Assembly (NCBI GenBank): GCA_028753945.1
Contig: JAPNXP010000016.1
Location: forward strand, 2,698,001-2,762,000
Length of the DNA: 64,000 nt
Direction: 5' to 3'
Source of the DNA: Hexactinellida sp. DTS-2022
Lineage: Eukaryota; Porifera; Hexactinellida
The notes under the pieces were generated by a model that searched no databases, had not been told where the DNA came from, and saw only the letters and a list, made by a program, of their open reading frames with translations. This document shows positions 12,201-26,178 of the stretch, in pieces (position 1 is the stretch's first letter; the number at the start of each line of letters is the position of its first letter). A program made the position numbers and the translations under genes.

Positions 12201-15200
12201 CAATATTATATTAACAAGGTTCTTGCTTAGTAGAATGGGCAATAAATGGAAAGGAAAATTGTTTCAATATGTTATTGGTGGATAAAATGAATTCCGAATC
12301 CTGTTGAAGGTCCACTGTAGTATAATGTGCTATATATTGTACGCAAAATGCGTACAATATTATACTAACAAGGTTTTTGCTTAGTAGAATGTGCTTTAAA
12401 TGGAAAGGAAAATTGTTTCAATATGTTATTGGTGTATAAAATGAATTCCGAATCCTGCGAAGGTTCACTGTAGATTAATGTGCTATATAGTGTACGCAAA
12501 ATGCGTACAATATTATACTAACAAGGTTCTTGCTTAGTAGAATGTGCTATAAATAGAAAGGAAAATGGTTTTAATATGTTATTGGTGGGTAAAATGAATT
12601 CCGAATCCTGTCGAAGGTCCACTGTAGTATAATGTGCCACATATTGTACGCAAAAAGCGTACAATATTATATTAACAAGGTTCTTGCTTAGTAGAATGTG
12701 CAATAAATGGAAAGGAAAATTGTTTCAATATGTTATTGGTGGATAAAATGAATTCCGAATCCTGTCGAAGGTCCACTGTAGATTAATGTGCTACATATTG
12801 TACGCAAAATGCGTACAATATTATACTAACAAGGTTCTTGCTTAGTAGAATGTGCTATAAATAGAAAGGAAAATGGTTTTAATATGTTATTGGTGTATAA
12901 AATGAATTCCGAATCCTGTCGAAGGTTCACTGTAGATTAATGTGCTATATAGTGTACGCAAAATGCGTACAATATTATACTAACAAGGTTCTTGCTTAGT
13001 AGAATGTGCAATAAATGGAAAGGAAAATTGTTTCAATATGTTATTGGTGGATAAAATGAATTCCGAATCCTGTCGAAGGTCCACTGTAGTATAATGTGCT
13101 ATATAGTGTACGCAAAAAGCGTACAATATTATATTAACAAGGTTCTTGCTTAGTAGAATGGGCAATAAATGGAAAGGAAAATTGTTTCAATATGTTATTG
13201 GTGGATAAAATGAATTCCGAATCCTGTCGAAGGTCCACTGTAGTATAATGTGCTATATAGTGTACGCAAAAAGCGTACAATATTATACTAACAAGGTTTT
13301 TGCTTAGTAGAATGTGCTTTAAATGGAAAGGAAAATTGTTTCAATATGTTATTGGTGTATAAAATGAATTCCGAATCCTGTCGAAGGTTCACTGTAGATT
13401 AATGTGCTATATAGTGTACGCAAAATGCGTACAATATTATACTAACAAGGTTCTTGCTTAGTAGAATGTGCTATAAATAGAAAGGAAAATGGTTTTAATA
13501 TGTTATTGGTGTATAAAATGAATTCCGAATCCTGTCGAAGGTCCACTGTAGATTAATGTGCTACATATTGTACGCAAAATGCGTACAATATTATACTAAC
13601 AAGGTTCTTGCTTAGTAGAATGTGCTATAAATAGAAAGGAAAATTGTTTCAATATGTTATTGGTGGATAAAATGAATTCCGAATCCTGTCGAAGGTTCAC
13701 TGTAGTATAATGTGCTATATAGTGTACGCAAAAAGCGTACAATATTATATTAACAAGGTTCTTGCTTAGTAGAATGGGCAATAAATGGAAAGGAAAATTG
13801 TTTCAATATGTTATTGGTGGATAAAATGAATTCCTAATCCTGTCGAAAGTCCACTGTAGTATAATGTGCCACATATTGTACGCAAAAAGCGTACAATATT
13901 ATATTAACAAGGTTCTTGCTTAGTAGAATGTGCAATAAATGGAAAGGAAAATTGTTTCAATATGTTATTGGTGGATAAAATGAATTCCGAATCCTGTCGA
14001 AGGTTCACTGTAGTATAATGTGCTATATAGTGTACGCAAAAAGCGTACAATATTATATTAACAAGGTTCTTGCTTAGTAGAATGGGCAATAAATGGAAAG
14101 GAAAATTGTTTCAATATGTTATTGGTGGATAAAATGAATTCCGAATCCTGTCGAAGGTCCACTGTAGTATAATGTGCTATATATTGTACGCAAAATGCGT
14201 ACAATATTATACTAACAAGGTTTTTGCTTAGTAGAATGTGCTTTAAATGGAAAGGAAAATTGTTTCAATATGTTATTGGTGTATAAAATGAATTCCGAAT
14301 CCTGTCGAAGGTTCACTGTAGATTAATGTGCTATATAGTGTACGCAAAATGCGTACAATATTATACTAACAAGGTTCTTGCTTAGTAGAATGTGCTATAA
14401 ATAGAAAGGAAAATGGTTTTAATATGTTATTGGTGGGTAAAATGAATTCCGAATCCTGTCGAAGGTCCACTGTAGTATAATGTGCCACATATTGTACGCA
14501 AAAAGCGTACAATATTATATTAACAAGGTTCTTGCTTAGTAGAATGTGCAATAAATGGAAAGGAAAATTGTTTCAATATGTTATTGGTGGATAAAATGAA
14601 TTCCGAATCCTGTCGAAGGTCCACTGTAGATTAATGTGCTACATATTGTACGCAAAATGCGTACAATATTATACTAACAAGGTTCTTGCTTAGTAGAATG
14701 TGCTATAAATAGAAAGGAAAATGGTTTCAATATGTTATTGGTGGGTAAAATGAATCCCGAATCCTGTCGAAGGTCCACTGTAGTATAATGTGCCACATAT
14801 TGTACGCAAAATGCGTACAATATTATACTAACAAGGTTCTTGCTTAGTAGAATGTGCTATAAATTGAAAGGAAAATTGTTTCAATATGTTATTGGTGTAT
14901 AAAATGAATTCCGAATCCTGTCGAAGGTCCACTGTAGATTAATGTGCTACATATTGTACGCAAAATGCGTACAATATTATACTAACAAGGTTCTTGCTTA
15001 GTAGAATGTGCTATAAATAGAAAGGAAAATTGTTTCAATATGTTATTGGTGGATAAAATGAATTCCGAATCCTGTCGAAGGTTCACTGTAGTATAATGTG
15101 CTATATAGTGTACGCAAAAAGCGTACAATATTATATTAACAAGGTTCTTGCTTAGTAGAATGGGCAATAAATGGAAAGGAAAATTGTTTCAATATGTTAT

Positions 15201-18200
15201 TGGTGGATAAAATGAATTCCGAATCCTGTCGAAAGTCCACTGTAGTATAATGTGCCACATATTGTACGCAAAAAGCGTACAATATTATATTAACAAGGTT
15301 CTTGCTTAGTAGAATGTGCAATAAATGGAAAGGAAAATTGTTTCAATATGTTATTGGTGGATAAAATGAATTCCGAATCCTGTCGAAGGTCCACTGTAGT
15401 ATAATGTGCTATATAGTGTACGCAAAAAGCGTACAATATTATACTAACAAGGTTTTTGCTTAGTAGAATGTGCTTTAAATGGAAAGGAAAATTGTTTCAA
15501 TATGTTATTGGTGTATAAAATGAATTCCGAATCCTGTCGAAGGTTCACTGTAGATTAATGTGCTATATAGTGTACGCAAAATGCGTACAATATTATACTA
15601 ACAAGGTTCTTGCTTAGTAGAATGTGCTATAAATAGAAAGGAAAATGGTTTTAATAAGTTATTGGTGTATAAAATGAATTCCGAATCCTGTCGAAGGTCC
15701 ACTGTAGATTAATGTGCTACATATTGTACGCAAAATGCGTACAATATTATACTAACAAGGTTCTTGCTTAGTAGAATGTGCTATAAATAGAAAGGAAAAT
15801 TGTTTCAATATGTTATTGGTGGATAAAATGAATTCCGAATCCTGTCGAAGGTTCACTGTAGTATAATGTGCTATATAGTGTACGCAAAAAGCGTACAATA
15901 TTATATTAACAAGGTTCTTGCTTAGTAGAATGGGCAATAAATGGAAAGGAAAATTGTTTCAATATGTTATTGGTGGATAAAATGAATTCCTAATCCTGTC
16001 GAAAGTCCACTGTAGTATAATGTGCCACATATTGTACGCAAAAAGCGTACAATATTATATTAACAAGGTTCTTGCTTAGTAGAATGGGCAATAAATGGAA
16101 AGGAAAATTGTTTCAATATGTTATTGGTGGATAAAATGAATTCCTAATCCTGTCGAAAGTCCACTGTAGTATAATGTGCCACATATTGTACGCAAAAAGC
16201 GTACAATATTATATTAACAAGGTTCTTGCTTAGTAGAATGTGCAATAAATGGAAAGGAAAATTGTTTCAATATGTTATTGGTGGATAAAATGAATTCCGA
16301 ATCCTGTCGAAGGTTCACTGTAGTATAATGTGCTATATAGTGTACGCAAAAAGCGTACAATATTATATTAACAAGGTTCTTGCTTAGTAGAATGGGCAAT
16401 AAATGGAAAGGAAAATTGTTTCAATATGTTATTGGTGGATAAAATGAATTCCGAATCCTGTCGAAGGTCCACTGTAGATTAATGTGCTATATAGTGTACG
16501 CAAAATGCGTACAATATTATACCAACAAGGTTCTTGCTTAGTAGAATGTGCTATAAATAGAAAGGAAAATTGTTTCAATATGTTATTGGTGGATAAAATG
16601 AATTCCGAATCCTGTCGAAGGTTCACTGTAGTATAATGTGCTATATAGTGTACGCAAAAAGCGTACAATATTATATTAACAAGGTTCTTGCTTAGTAGAA
16701 TGGGCAATAAATGGAAAGGAAAATTGTTTCAATATGTTATTGGTGGATAAAATGAATTCCGAATCCTGTCGAAGCTTCACTGTAGATTAATGTGCTATAT
16801 AGTGTACGCAAAATGCGTCCAATATTATACTAACAAGGTTCTTGCTTAGTAGAATGTGCAATAAATGGAAAGGAAAATTGTTTCAATATGTTATTGGTGG
16901 ATAAAATGAATTCCGAATCCTGTCGAAGGTCCACTGTAGTATAATGTGCTATATATTGTACGCAAAATGCGTACAATATTATACTAACAAGGTTTTTGCT
17001 TAGTAGAATGTGCTTTAAATGGAAAGGAAAATTGTTTCAATATGTTATTGGTGTATAAAATGAATTCCGAATCCTGTCGAAGGTTCACTGTAGATTAATG
17101 TGCTATATAGTGTACGCAAAATGCGTACAATATTATACTAACAAGGTTCTTGCTTAGTAGAATGTGCTATAAATAGAAAGGAAAATTGTTTCAATATGTT
17201 ATTGGTGGATAAAATGAATTCCGAATCCTGTCGAAGGTTCACTGTAGTATAATGTGCCACATATTGTACGCAAAAAGCGTACAATATTATATTAACAAGG
17301 TTCTTGCTTAGTAGAATGTGCAATAAATGGAAAGGAAAATTGTTTCAATATGTTATTGGTGGATAAAATGAATTCCGAATCCTGTCGAAGGTTCACTGTA
17401 GTATAATGTGCTATATAGTGTACGCAAAAAGCGTACAATATTATATTAACAAGGTTCTTGCTTAGTAGAATGGGCAATAAATGGAAAGGAAAATTGTTTC
17501 AATATGTTATTGGTGGATAAAATGAATTCCGAATCCTGTCGAAGGTTCACTGTAGTATAATGTGCTATATAGTGTACGCAAAAAGCGTACAATATTATAT
17601 TAACAAGGTTCTTGCTTAGTAGAATGGGCAATAAATGGAAAGGAAAATTGTTTCAATATGTTATTGGTGGATAAAATGAATTCCGAATCCTGTCGAAGGT
17701 CCACTGTAGTATAATATGCTATATATTGTACGCAAAATGCGTACAATATTATACTAACAAGGTTTTTGCTTAGTAGAATGTGCTTTAAATGGAAAGGAAA
17801 ATTGTTTCAATATGTTATTGGTGGATAAAATGAATTCCGAATCCTGTCGAAGGTCCACTGTAGTATAATGTGCTATATAGTGTACGCAAAAAGCGTACAA
17901 TATTATATTAACAAGGTTCTTGCTTAGTAGAATGGGCAATAAATGGAAAGGAAAATTGTTTCAATATGTTATTGGTGGATAAAATGAATTCCGAATCCTG
18001 TCGAAGGTCCACTGTAGTATAATGTGCTATATAGTGTACGCAAAAAGCGTACAATATTATACTAACAAGGTTTTTGCTTAGTAGAATGTGCTTTAAATGG
18101 AAAGGAAAATTGTTTCAATATGTTATTGGTGTATAAAATGAATTCCGAATCCTGTCGAAGGTTCACTGTAGATTAATGTGCTATATAGTGTACGCAAAAT

Positions 18201-20500
18201 GCGTACAATATTATACTAACAAGGTTCTTGCTTAGTAGAATGTGCTATAAATAGAAAGGAAAATGGTTTTAATATGTTATTGGTGTATAAAATGAATTCC
18301 GAATCCTGTCGAAGGTCCACTGTAGATTAATGTGCTATATAGTGTACGCAAAATGCGTACAATATTATATTAACAAGGTTCTTGCTTAGTAGAATGTGCA
18401 ATAAATGGAAAGGAAAATTGTTTCAATATGTTATTGGTGGATAAAATGAATTCCGAATCCTGTCGAAGGTCCACTGTAGATTAATGTGCTACATATTGTT
18501 CGCAAAATGCGTACAATATTATACTAACAAGGTTCTTGCTTAGTAGAATGTGCTATAAATAGAAAGGAAAATGGTTTCAATATGTTATTGGTGGGTAAAA
18601 TGAATTCCGAATCCTGTCGAAGGTCCACTGTAGTATAATGTGCTATATATTGTACGCAAAATGCGTACAATATTATACTAACAAGGTTCTTGCTTAGTAG
18701 AATGTGCTATAAATTGAAAGGAAAATTGTTTCAATATGTTATTGGTGTATAAAATGAATTCCGAATCCTGTCGAAGGTCCACTGTAGATTAATGTGCTAC
18801 ATATTGTACGCAAAATGCGTACAATATTATACTAACAAGGTTCTTGCTTAGTAGAATGTGCTATAAATAGAAAGGAAAATTGTTTCAATATGTTATTGGT
18901 GGATAAAATGAATTCCGAATCCTGTGGAAGGTTCACTGTAGTATAATGTGCTATATAGTGTACGCAAAAAGCGTACAATATTATATTAACAAGGTTCTTG
19001 CTTAGTAGAATGTGCTATAAATAGAAAGGAAAATGGTTTTAATATGTTATTGGTGTATAAAATGAATTCCGAATCCTGTCGAAGGTCCACTGTAGATTAA
19101 TGTGCTATATAGTGTACGCAAAATGCGTACAATATTATACCAACAAGGTTCTTGCTTAGTAGAATGTGCTATAAATAGAAAGGAAAATTGTTTCAATATG
19201 TTATTGGTGGATAAAATGAATTCCGAATCCTGTCGAAGGTTCACTGTAGTATAATGTGCTATATAGTGTACGCAAAAAGCGTACAATATTATATTAACAA
19301 GGTTCTTGCTTAGTAGAATGGGCAATAAATGGAAAGGAAAATTGTTTCAATATGTTATTGGTGGATAAAATGAATTCCGAATCCTGTCGAAGGTCCACTG
19401 TAGTATAATGTGCTATATATTGTACGCAAAATGCGTACAATATTATACTAACAAGGTTTTTGCTTAGTAGAATTTGCTTTAAATGGAAAGGAAAATTGTT
19501 TCAATATGTTATTGGTGTATAAAATGAATTCCGAATCCTGTCGAAGGTCCACTGTAGTATAATGTGCTATATATTGTACGCAAAATGCGTACAATATTAT
19601 ACTAACAAGGTTCTTGCTTAGTAGAATGTGCAATAAATGGAAAGGAAAATTGTTTCAATATGTTATTGGTGGATAAAATGAATTCCGAATCCTGTCGAAG
19701 GTCCACTGTAGTATAATGTGCTATATAGTGTACGCAAAAAGCGTACAATATTATATTAACAAGGTTCTTGCTTAGTAGAATGGGCAATAAATGGAAAGGA
19801 AAATTGTTTCAATATGTTATTGGTGGATAAAATGAATTCCGAATCCTGTCGAAGCTTCACTGTAGATTAATGTGCTATATAGTGTACGCAAAATGCGTCC
19901 AATATTATACTAACAAGGTTCTTGCTTAGTAGAATGTGCAATAAATGGAAAGGAAAATTGTTTCAATATGTTATTGGTGGATAAAATGAATTCCGAATCC
20001 TGTCGAAGGTCCACTGTAGTATAATGTGCTATATATTGTACGCAAAATGCGTACAATATTATACTAACAAGGTTTTTGCTTAGTAGAATGGGCAATAAAT
20101 GGAAAGGAAAATTGTTTCAATATGTTATTGGTGTATAAAATGAATTCCGAATCCTGTCGAAGGTTCACTGTAGATTAATGTGCTATATATTGTACTCAAA
20201 ATGCGTACAATATTATACTAACAAGGTTTTTGCTTAGTAGAATGTGCTTTAAATGGAAAGGAAAATTGTTTCAATATGTTATTGGTGTATAAAATGAATT
20301 CCGAATCCTGTCGAAGGTTCACTGTAGATTAATGTGCTATATAGTGTACGCAAAATGCGTACAATATTATACTAACAAGGTTCTTGCTTAGTAGAATGTG
20401 CTATAAATAGAAAGGAAAATGGTTTTAATATGTTATTGGTGGATAAAATGAATTCCGAATCCTGTCGAAGGTCCACTGTAGTATAATGTGCCACATATTG
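9240..20500 (+). repeat. Irregular HOR mosaic (12-, 17- and 20-mer offsets)
   Basis: No single period covers this stretch. Blocks of monomers match at several offsets once the deletion near 12457 is allowed for. About 11.84-12.88 kb matches 13.69-14.72 kb (12 monomers). About 10.46-11.29 kb matches 13.08-13.91 kb (17 monomers). The monomers with ACCAACAAGG at 16477 and 19095 match at 17 monomers. The rare GAAGCTTCAC (HindIII site) at 16771 and 19851 matches at 20 monomers. The GGTTTTTG/CTTTAAATGG class, scarce between 0.7 and 9.9 kb, is common here. Confidence 0.7.
12320..12472 (+). repeat. 153-bp monomer with single-base deletion
   Basis: The block that normally reads CCTGTCGAAGG reads CCTGCGAAGG near 12455-12462, one T short. 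This destroys the TCGA site and the TTCG of the box-like motif. The monomer belongs to the CTTTAAATGG class with GGTTTTTG. This is the second of only three phase shifts in the window. Confidence 0.9.
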
Positions 20501-20788
20501 TAAGCAAAAAGCGTACAATATTATATTAGCAAGGTTCTTGCTTAGTAGAATGTGCTATAAATGGAAAGGAAAATTGTTTCAATATGTTATTGGTGGGTAA
20601 AATGAATTCCGAATCCTGTCGAAGGTCCACTGTAGTATAATGTGCCACATATTGTAAGCAAAAAGCGTACAATATTATATTAACAAGGTTCTTGCTTAGT
20701 AGAATGTGCTATAAATAGAAAGGAAAATGGTTTCAATATGTTATTGGTGGGTAAAATGAATTCCGAATCCTGTCGAAGGTCCACTGTA
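20481..20788 (+). repeat. Two adjacent monomers sharing a broken hairpin
   Basis: Both monomers (20481 and 20635) read TTGTAAGC instead of TTGTACGC, at 20501 and 20655, exactly 154 bp apart. The change unpairs the hairpin stem. Two neighbours with the same rare base suggest a recent one-monomer duplication. The first copy also has the private TTAGCAAGG. Confidence 0.75.
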
Positions 20789-23700
20789 GTATAATGTGCC
20801 ACATATTGTACGCAAAATGCGTACAATATTATACTAACAAGGTTCTTGCTTAGTAGAATGTGCTATAAATTGAAAGGAAAATTGTTTCAATATGTTATTG
20901 GTGTATAAAATGAATTCCGAATCCTGTCGAAGGTCCACTGTAGTATAATGTGCTATATAGTGTACGCAAAAAGCGTACAATATTATATTAACAAGGTTCT
21001 TGCTTAGTAGAATGTGCAATAAATGGAAAGGAAAATTGTTTCAATATGTTATTGGTGGATAAAATGAATTCCGAATCCTGTCGAAAGTCCACTGTAGTAT
21101 AATGTGCCACATATTGTACGCAAAAAGCGTACAATATTATATTAACAAGGTTCTTGCTTAGTAGAATGTGCAATAAATGGAAAGGAAAATTGTTTCAATA
21201 TGTTATTGGTGGATAAAATGAATTCCGAATCCTGTCGAAGGTTCACTGTAGTATAATGTGCTATATAGTGTACGCAAAAAGCGTACAATATTATATTAAC
21301 AAGGTTCTTGCTTAGTAGAATGGGCAATAAATGGAAAGGAAAATTGTTTCAATATGTTATTGGTGGATAAAATGAATTCCGAATCCTGTCGAAGGTCCAC
21401 TGTAGTATAATGTGCTATATAGTGTACGCAAAATGCGTACAATATTATATTAACAAGGTTCTTGCTTAGTAGAATGTGCAATAAATGGAAAGGAAAATTG
21501 TTTCAATATGTTATTGGTGGATAAAATGAATTCCGAATCCTGTCGAAGGTCCACTGTAGTTTAATGTGCTATATAGTGTACGCAAAATGCGTCCAATATT
21601 ATACTAACAAGGTTCTTGCTTAGTAGAATGTGCTATAAATGGAAAGGAAAATTGTTTCAATATGTTATTGGTGGATAAAATGAATTCCGAATCTTGTCGA
21701 AAGTCCACTGTAGTATAATGTGCCACATATTGTACGCAAAAAGCGTACAATATTATATTAACAAGGTTCTTGCTTAGTAGAATGTGCAATAAATGGAAAG
21801 GAAAATTGTTTCAATATGTTATTGGTGGTTAAAATGAATTCCGAATCCTGTCGAAGGTTCACTGTAGTATAATGTGCTATATAGTGTACGCAAAAAGCGT
21901 ACAATATTATATTAACAAGGTTCTTGCTTAGTAGAATGGGCAATAAATGGAAAGGAAAATTGTTTCAATATGTTATTGGTGGATAAAATGAATTCCGAAT
22001 CCTGTCGAAGGTCCACTGTAGTATAATGTGCTATATATTGTACGCAAAAAGCGTACAATATTATATTAACAAGGTTCTTGCTTAGTAGAATGGGCAATAA
22101 ATGGAAAGGAAAATTGTTTCAATATGTGATGGGTGGATAAAATGAATTCCGAATCCTGTCGAAAGTCCACTGTAGTATAATGTGCCACATATTGTACGCA
22201 AAAAGCGTACAATATTATATTAACAAGGTTCTTGCTTAGTAGAATGGGCAATAAATGGAAAGGAAAATTGTTTCAATATGTTATTGGTGGATAAAATGAA
22301 TTCCGAATCCTGTCGAAGGTCCACTGTAGTATAATGTGCTATATAGTGTACGCAAAAAGCGTACAATATTATATTAACAAGGTTCTTGCTTAGTAGAATG
22401 TGCAATAAATGGAAAGGAAAATTGTTTCAATATGTTATTGGTGGATAAAATGAATTCCGAATCCTGTCGAAGGTCCACTGTAGTATAATGTGCTATATAT
22501 TGTACGCAAAATGCGTACAATATTATACTAACAAGGTTCTTGCTTAGTAGAATGTGCTATAAATGGAAAGGAAAATTGTTTCAATATGTTATTGGTGGAT
22601 AAAATGAATTCCGAATCCTGTCGAAGGTCCACTGTAGTATAATGTGCTATATAGTGTACGCAAAAAGCGTACAATATTATATTAACAAGGTTCTTGCTTA
22701 GTAGAATGTGCAATAAATGGAAAGGAAAATTGTTTCAATATGTTATTGGTGGATAAAATGAATTCCGAATCCTGTCGAAAGTCCACTGTAGTATAATGTG
22801 CCACATATTGTACGCAAAAAGCGTACAATATTATATTAACAAGGTTCTTGCTTAGTAGAATGTGCAATAAATGGAAAGGAAAATTGTTTCAATATGTTAT
22901 TGGTGGATAAAATGAATTCCGAATCCTGTCGAAGGTCCACTGTAGTATAATGTGCTATATAGTGTACGCAAAATGCGTACAATATTATACTAACAAGGTT
23001 CTTGCTTAGTAGAATGTGCTATAAATGGAAAGGAAAATTGTTTCAATATGTTATTGGTGTATAAAATGAATTCCGAATCCTGTCGAAGGTTCACTGTAGA
23101 TTAATGTGCTATATAGTGTACGCAAAATGCGTACAATATTATACTAACAAGGTTCTAGCTTAGTAGAATGTGCTATAAATAGAAAGGAAAATGGTTTTAA
23201 TATGTTATTGGTGGGTAAAATGAATTCCGAATCCTGTCGAAGGTCCACTGTAGTATAATGTGCCACATATTGTACGCAAAATGCGTACAATATTATACTA
23301 ACAAGGTTCTTGCTTAGTAGAATGTGCTATAAATTGAAAGGAAAATTGTTTCAATATGTTATTGGTGTATAAAATGAATTCCGAATCCTGTCGAAGGTCC
23401 ACTGTAGTATAATGTGCTATATAGTGTACGCAAAAAGCGTACAATATTATATTAACAAGGTTCTTGCTTAGTAGAATGTGCAATAAATGGAAAGGAAAAT
23501 TGTTTCAATATGTTATTGGTGGATAAAATGAATTCCGAATCCTGTCGAAGGACCACTGTAGATTAATGTGCTACATATTGTACGCAAAAAGCGTACAATA
23601 TTATATTAACAAGGTTCTTGCTTAGTAGAATGTGCAATAAATGGAAAGGAAAATTGTTTCAATATGTTATTGGTGGATAAAATGAATTCCGAATCCTGTC

Positions 23701-25100
23701 GAAGGTCCACTGTAGTATAATGTGCCACATATTGTACGCAAAATGCGTACAATATTATACTAACAAGGTTCTTGCTTAGTAGAATGTGCTATAAATTGAA
23801 AGGAAAATTGTTTCAATATGTTATTGGTGTATAAAATGAATTCCGAATCCTGTCGAAGGTCCACTGTAGTATAATGTGCTATATAGTGTACGCAAAAAGC
23901 GTACAATATTATATTAACAAGGTTCTTGCTTAGTAGAATGTGCAATAAATGGAAAGGAAAATTGTTTCAATATGTTATTGGTGGATAAAATGAATTCCGA
24001 ATCCTGTCGAAGGTCCACTGTAGTATAATGTGCTATATATTGTACGCAAAATGCGTACAATATTATACTAACAAGGTTTTTGCTTAGTAGAATGTGCTTT
24101 AAATGGAAAGGAAAATTGTTTCAATATGTTATTGGTGTATAAAATGAATTCCGAATCCTGTCGAAGGTTCACTGTAGATTAATGTGCTATATAGTGTACG
24201 CAAAATGCGTACAATATTATACTAACAAGGTTCTTGCTTAGTAGAATGTGCTATAAATAGAAAGGAAAATTGTTTCAATATGTTATTGGTGGATAAAATG
24301 AATTCCGAATCCTGTCGAAGGTTCACTGTAGTATAATGTGCTATATAGTGTACGCAAAAAGCGTACAATATTATATTAACAAGGTTCTTGCTTAGTAGAA
24401 TGTGCTATAAATAGAAAGGAAAATTGTTTCAATATGTTATTGGTGGATAAAATGAATTCCTAATCCTGTCGAAAGTCCACTGTAGTATAATGTGCCACAT
24501 ATTGTACGCAAAAAGCGTACAATATTATATTAACAAGGTTCTTGCTTAGTAGAATGTGCAATAAATGGAAAGGAAAATTGTTTCAATATGTTATTGGTGG
24601 ATAAAATGAATTCCGAATCCTGTCGAAGGTTCACTGTAGTATAATGTGCTATATAGTGTACGCAAAAAGCGTACAATATTATATTAACAAGGTTCTTGCT
24701 TAGTAGAATGGGCAATAAATGGAAAGGAAAATTGTTTCAATATGTTATTGGTGGATAAAATGAATTCCGAATCCTGTCGAAGGTCCACTGTAGTATAATG
24801 TGCTATATATTGTACGCAAAATGCGTACAATATTATACTAACAAGGTTTTTGCTTAGTAGAATGTGCTTTAAATGGAAAGGAAAATTGTTTCAATATGTT
24901 ATTGGTGTATAAAATGAATTCCGAATCCTGTCGAAGGTTCACTGTAGATTAATGTGCTATATAGTGTACGCAAAATGCGTACAATATTATACTAACAAGG
25001 TTCTTGCTTAGTAGAATGTGCTATAAATAGAAAGGAAAATTGTTTCAATATGTTATTGGTGGATAAAATGAATTCCGAATCCTGTCGAAGGTTCACTGTA
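20789..25100 (+). repeat. Satellite stretch of mixed monomers
   Basis: This is ordinary satellite with no clean long period that I could follow. The TATAAATTG monomers at 23253 and 23715 are three monomers apart and have similar surroundings. Local private changes include GTGATGGGTGG near 22126 and GGTTCTAGC near 23153. No unique DNA is present. Confidence 0.7.
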
Positions 25101-26024
25101 GTATAATGTGCTATATAGTGTACGCAAAAAGCGTACAATATTATATTAACAAGGTTCTTGCTTAGTAGAATGGGCAATAAATGGAAAGGAAAATTGTTTC
25201 AATATGTTATTGGTGGATAAAATGAATTCCGAATCCTGTCGAAAGTCCACTGTAGTATAATGTGCCACATATTGTACGCAAAAAGCGTACAATATTATAT
25301 TAACAAGGTTCTTGCTTAGTAGAATGTGCAATAAATGGAAAGGAAAATTGTTTCAATATGTTATTGGTGGATAAAATGAATTCCGAATCCTGTCGAAGGT
25401 TCACTGTAGTATAATGTGCTATATAGTGTACGCAAAAAGCGTACAATATTATATTAACAAGGTTCTTGCTTAGTAGAATGTGCAATAAATGGAAAGGAAA
25501 ATTGTTTCAATATGTTATTGGTGGATAAAATGAATTCCGAATCCTGTCGAAAGTCCACTGTAGTATAATGTGCCACATATTGTACGCAAAAAGCGTACAA
25601 TATTATATTAACAAGGTTCTTGCTTAGTAGAATGTGCAATAAATGGAAAGGAAAATTGTTTCAATATGTTATTGGTGGATAAAATGAATTCCGAATCCTG
25701 TCGAAGGTTCACTGTAGTATAATGTGCTATATAGTGTACGCAAAAAGCGTACAATATTATATTAACAAGGTTCTTGCTTAGTAGAATGGGCAATAAATGG
25801 AAAGGAAAATTGTTTCAATATGTTATTGGTGGATAAAATGAATTCCGAATCCTGTCGAAAGTCCACTGTAGTATAATGTGCCACATATTGTACGCAAAAA
25901 GCGTACAATATTATATTAACAAGGTTCTTGCTTAGTAGAATGTGCAATAAATGGAAAGGAAAATTGTTTCAATATGTTATTGGTGGATAAAATGAATTCC
26001 GAATCCTGTCGAAGGTCCACTGTA
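25101..26024 (+). repeat. Dimeric sub-array (308 bp x 3)
   Basis: CTATATAG...GAAAGTCC monomers (25101, 25409, 25717) strictly alternate with CCACATAT...GAAGGTYC monomers (25255, 25563, 25871). It is the same dimer type as at 1232-1847, which points to common origin or repeated exchange. Confidence 0.8.
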
Positions 26025-26178
26025 GTATAATGTGCTATATATTGTACGCAAAAAGCGTACAATATTATACTAACAAGGTTCTTGCTTAGTAGAATGTGCT
26101 ATAAATGGAAAGGAAAATTGTTTCAATATGTTATTGGTGGATAAAATGAATTCCGAATCCTGTCGAAGGTCCACTGTA

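Noticed and set aside
16771..16780. HindIII site (AAGCTT) as a family marker
   Set aside because: It arises from one substitution in two related monomers (16771 and 19851). It is useful as a duplication mark but is not a separate satellite family.
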